Shown: positions 59,898-64,000 of the stretch, piece by piece
How positions within the stretch are numbered: position 1 is the stretch's first letter
How the letters are laid out: every line of letters starts with the position of its first letter
Assembly: GCF_031755915.1 (NCBI RefSeq)
Contig: NC_083382.1
Coordinates: 868,001-932,000, forward strand
Length of the DNA: 64,000 nt
Direction: 5' to 3'
Source of the DNA: Ziziphus jujuba
Lineage: Eukaryota; Streptophyta; Magnoliopsida; Rosales; Rhamnaceae
Program-made: the position numbers and the translations under genes
The notes under the pieces: generated by a model
Seen by the model: the letters and a program-made list of their open reading frames with translations, nothing else
Told to the model about the DNA's origin: nothing
Databases searched by the model: none

Positions 59898-62800
59898 GTT
59901 CCTTGCAGAGTGGAGAAGTTTTTTGGGATTCATTATAAATCTTATAGAAACAAATGTTAGCTTATGTTATATATATTATGCCTGATTTTTTTTTTTTTTT
60001 TTTAATGTTCAACTAAAATCCCATTTTGGTATTCTTTTATATTGGGTTTAAGGAGTTTCTCTGTTTTCTACCTTATTGTAATATGTTGTGGTCTTTTTGA
60101 GATCTTAATCTTTTGTAAAAAAACTTGAATTCATATGGTTTTGCCTGCGATCTGGTATTGGTATATATGTATATGAATGAAAAATTACATTTGCTATACG
60201 GTTTCATTTGGTTTAATTTTCTTGGGATTTTAATATCCCGTATCATTCTTGCCAAGGTGACTATAAATCTTTCAGCAAAAAAAAAAAAAAAAAAAAAAAG
60301 AAACACTATAAATCTGTGAGACATGCTAAATATAGTTAGAAGAGCCATATAAAGTAAAATAATAATAATAATAACAATAGTAATAATGTTAATGCCTCTT
60401 GAAAAATTAATTCCATTTTTTTTTTTTGGTAATAAAAAATTAACTCCAGTATTACTTACAGGTAACATCTAATATAATTACTTGCATAAAGTTTTCTTTT
60501 GTTTTTGCTTTTTACGGTTGATTTTAATTAATTTTCTCTTTTGGGTTTTTGAAGACCGTCCCTTGATGTCTTTTCAATGATTCAACATTTCTTTATTGTG
60601 TACCTCCCTGCAGGTATGATCTTTCCCAAGTCTGGATGGCCCTTTTTCTTGAACTACTCAAGCAAAGGGTGTAAAGAACAAAAAATAAGGCACCCCTGTA
60701 GGTGAACATGTTGTTGTAGGATGTTAGGAATTGGGACCCATTTATTACTAATTGTCTCTCATTTAATTTAGGCAGTGCACCGATTTTCCTCGGATGGCCC
60801 ATTTCATTGTGTGAGTGTTTGCTTTGGATTCCACTCGATGATACTTTTACTTTATGCATATATATTTTACCTTTTTCTTTATTCAGCTTTGTGCCTTTTT
60901 AGACGTGGGAGAGGATTATCTTCCAAAAGAGCTGGATGCTTATCATTTTGACCTCCACTTTTGATCTAATTAAAACATGTATTAGCTAGCTATTTGTTTC
61001 AGGTCTTGAACTTGGTCATGATTAGAAAATTAATTAAGCATGTGGTGGGTTTCCACTCTCATCATTTGAACAGCAGGGCATAGGATTTTGGAACATGAAT
61101 ATGTAATCCCGGAAAGCTAATGTACACAAATACTCTACCAACAGCTGCAATGTTCAGCTACCATATGATAATCAATGACACATGTTTCATATCTTACATA
61201 TATATAAAAGCAAATATATCCCTTTTGTTTTCCCACTTATATTGTGTTCAGACATATATATATACTGAATCCAATTTTGCAAGTTCAAACAGTATACCAT
61301 TAAGATGTATCCTAGCTATTAGTATCATGACAGTAATTTAGTTTTTGTTACCGTTTGATTTTAGTATTGAAGTTACTATATATCATATTTGCTTTTAGCC
61401 AAAGTAATTTGTCACATCTTGGTTATCTCAAATGATAACACTAGCATTATTGAAATTGGGGATCAAATCTATGCACTTTAGTAACATGATGTTTAAATTC
61501 TTTTGAAATGAGTACTCCTTCAGATAGAAAATACTTGCAATTGAGAACCTTAATTTAAAAATTCCATTGAACTAAATGTAATTTTGGAATGAAATTGACA
61601 TGACTGAGAATTATATCTCTTATCTCATAACTACCAAACTCTATACTGCCATAATTTCATATATTTAACTTTCTCAGTGAAAACGGATCAAAAGAGATGT
61701 AATAAATTCAGATATAACTAACTATACATTTAAAGTGATGGGATGCTGATGGTATGATATCAAGTAAATTAGTTTCTTCTATACTTTCGTTGTATTAATT
61801 TCATCTTAAATTTAAAAATACAAATTAAATATAATATATATATTAAACTAATAAGAACTCAAAAACTTCTTAAAGTTACAGAAACAAGATACAATGATTA
61901 ATTTAAAGCTAGCCAGTTATGGTGTGGTAAATGACAATGCATCGCTACTACCAAAAAAAACAAAAAACAAAAAAAAAAGACAATTGCATAGTTGGGCATT
62001 CTCGTTTTTAGTGTGAAAATTGAAGGTGAATTGTTTATATTGACATAGAAGGATGAAAAGCATGCATGAGCATGATGGGATATAATGCGGTCGGCTATAT
62101 TACAAACGGCAACAATGCAGGTGTTTCAATTCATTCACTTTCCCATCATTAACACACTAAATTATGACACCCTTCTCCTCATGTCTCATGCTTCATGCTT
62201 CATGCTCTTCACCATCATCATCATCTAAATTAATGCATATTACACATTGTTGAATTACCATCAATCATCCTTGGCCGCCTAATTTATTCCTCTTTATACC
62301 AACCACATTTTAAATGGGCATGCCACCTTTTCAATCAATTATATGCCTAACAATTTCAATACTTTCATTTTATTAAGAAAAAAATAAAAACAATTTCGTT
62401 ATGAAGAATTATATGGTAGGCTACATATAACGTATCCCTCTAAATTGGGTAACCTCACTTGAACTGTACCTTAGTGAACCTTTTGAACACAATCAAATGT
62501 TATTATTTCCTCATTTGATTTAAAAACTAATAAACGCACATAAAAATTGGTAGAGTTTCGTCCGTGGGCCTTGTCAACAAGAGTCTATGACCCAGAGGTT
62601 GTATAGATGCCCAAGTGTGGTCTATGGGCTATGAGCTGACCAAGCCCATAGGCTTAAGAAAGCAATACCCCTTGGGACACACCGTGCACCCGAGAAACAA
62701 AAGTAAAAGAAGAGGTGGAAAAAGAATATGTGCGTACAAACAACCCTACACCTGTCAATGTCATTTGGTTTTATCAATTTTTTTTTGAAATGGACAAAAT

Positions 62801-63460
62801 CCAAACGAAGACGATACTACTCTTGTGAGTCCGTGACCAGTGTCAAAATGTGATGCACCTACTGTTTCTTCTTCCTTATCATCAACTAACGATGCTTAAC
62901 CCCAAAAAAAAAAAAATAAAAAAAAATAAAAAAAAAAATCATAATCTACAAATGCTTTTGTTTTTAATTAACTATTCACATTTTATTCATTTAAAAAAAA
63001 ATAGAAAACGCATTAAGCCCACAAATTGATACCATTTAAAAGAAACTTTACCCCCAAAAAAGAAAAAAAAATCCATTTTAAAGAAAAGAAAAAACTCTTA
63101 ATCTGAATTCTGAAAATAATTTCATAATATAAAGACGGAAGTTCCTTTTATCTAATAGTTAATATAACATCGATCCATATATATGGTTTTTTTAAGGTGT
63201 AAATATTTGTATATTTTTATCGTATAAATATTTAAAAAACAACAAATTTTAAAAAATATAATATTATAATATAAAAATAATAATTTTCCAAAAAGCATAT
63301 TTTTTTCGGACGATAATTTTTAAAAAATATCAATATTATGATATAAAAATAAAGATTTTTAAATCATTATCTCTTCCGAACGTTCCCATTTAAAAAAAAT
63401 ACGGATATCAATTCATGCAACACCATAGAATATATATATATATATATATATAATGGAGAG
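59898..63460. other. Long intergenic region right of patellin
   Basis: The first few hundred bases should be the patellin 3' UTR. The rest is AT-rich with many poly-A and poly-T runs (for example 60277-60299 and 62904-62938) and an imperfect direct repeat (AAAAAATAT...ATATAAAAATAA) near 63250 and 63327. No gene, RNA gene or intact transposon was recognised. Confidence 0.55.
63430..63452 (+). repeat. TA microsatellite
   Basis: A run of about 11 TA dinucleotides just before the RY-like motif at the right edge. Other TA runs of similar size lie at 39034-39061 and 41326-41349. Confidence 0.85.
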
Positions 63461-63467
63461 CATTATG

Positions 63468-63938
63468 CATGCATGCATACACACATGCTCCACCACCACA
63501 CATCTCATCATATATATAAGTATTTTTTGGTCGAAACACATCTCATCACATATACAAATATATATATATAAACACATACAAACATAACATAAGCATATAT
63601 ATCTATATATATATACATGGCACACATGCATAGGATATTAATATTACGATGTGCAGTCATCCCGTGACAGCTGACTGAGTTTTGTTTTGTAGTGAAGAAT
63701 GGTGATAGATGGTGCTCGGAATTATATAGAAGTCAGAAGGAATAGCATTGGGTCAGTGCAATGCACGTGATAAAGAGTGCAGTGTGCTTTGTGCAACAGG
63801 TAAGCATTATGCACCGTCCCTATCACTCTTTTACATTTTTGGGTACACTGTCCTGGCCACTGACACGTCCCAGTCTCTACACTCCTCTGCCCACTACTAC
63901 GTGTCCTCCCCCACCTCTCTTGCACCTCTCTATATAAG
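63468..63938 (+). promoter_or_regulatory. Promoter of a gene beyond the right edge
   Basis: Motifs in order are a CATGCATG RY element (63468-63475), a CACGTG G-box (63764-63769), GACACGTC (63862-63869), ACGTGTC (63899-63905) and a TATATAAG TATA box (63931-63938). The sequence becomes C-rich and less AT-rich before the TATA box. A transcription start would be expected near 63960, with the coding region outside the window. RY plus ACGT elements are typical of seed-maturation and ABA-responsive promoters; that function is inferred. Confidence 0.5.
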
Positions 63939-64000
63939 CAACCCCCTCAAACCCATACTTGCTTACCATTATTAATATTATTATTGTTTGTATATTTAAT

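Noticed and set aside
59346..59933. 195-codon minus-strand ORF opposite patellin exons 3 and 4
   Set aside because: It crosses the introns and exons of a clearly real gene on the other strand and resembles no known protein.
1..64000. CRISPR arrays, operons, prophage or other bacterial systems
   Set aside because: The window is plant nuclear DNA with spliced genes. Direct repeats seen are microsatellites or short tandem duplications.

Overview
The window is nuclear DNA from a flowering plant, probably a eudicot. The genes are split by many AT-rich introns with GT-AG borders, and the intergenic DNA carries AT, CT and poly-A tracts and transposon remnants. All main families are plant ones: a DDT/WHIM chromatin protein, a TOM1-like protein, a plant UGT, a full-length peroxisomal ABCD transporter, GT47 exostosins, a SnRK2 kinase and a patellin. 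The species cannot be fixed from the sequence. Exon models were built by hand from splice sites, reading phase and remembered homologues.

Layout from left to right. 137-2503 (+) is the 3' part of a DDR4-like DDT/WHIM gene. 3300-7222 (-) is an eight-exon zinc alcohol dehydrogenase of the At5g63620 type. 8400-9730 (-) is a decayed duplicate of that gene's 3' half. 10165-11093 is a foldback element, an almost complete inverted repeat. 13739-17854 (+) is a TOM1-like VHS-GAT gene resembling Arabidopsis TOL5. 18673-20103 (+) is an intronless UGT88-like glycosyltransferase. 24469-37729 (+) is a complete 25-exon ABCD1 gene (CTS/PXA1/PED3), and its intron 13 holds a nuclear copy of mitochondrial cox1. 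39086-43966 and 44698-49759 are two copies of a tandem duplication. Each copy carries a three-exon GT47 exostosin gene, and the duplication also captured the last exon of the neighbouring SnRK2 gene. 49265-54033 (-) is the intact subclass I SnRK2 gene. 57632-59897 (+) is a patellin (Sec14-GOLD). The right edge looks like a promoter for a gene beyond the window, with RY, G-box and ABRE-like motifs and a TATA box.

These genes are not an operon or cluster and act in different places: chromatin (DDR4-like), endosomal sorting (TOL), peroxisomal fatty-acyl import (ABCD1), Golgi glycosylation (GT47), osmotic-stress signalling (SnRK2) and membrane/cell-plate traffic (patellin). ADH, TOL5-like and SnRK2 together resemble the Arabidopsis At5g63620-At5g63640-At5g63650 neighbourhood as I remember it, with extra genes in between here.

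The most notable points are the cox1 insertion that still shows apparently unedited mitochondrial codons, the 0.93-kb foldback element, a duplicated splice donor in the TOL gene, a UGT lacking the usual catalytic aspartate, and the SnRK2 tail carried along by the GT47 duplication.
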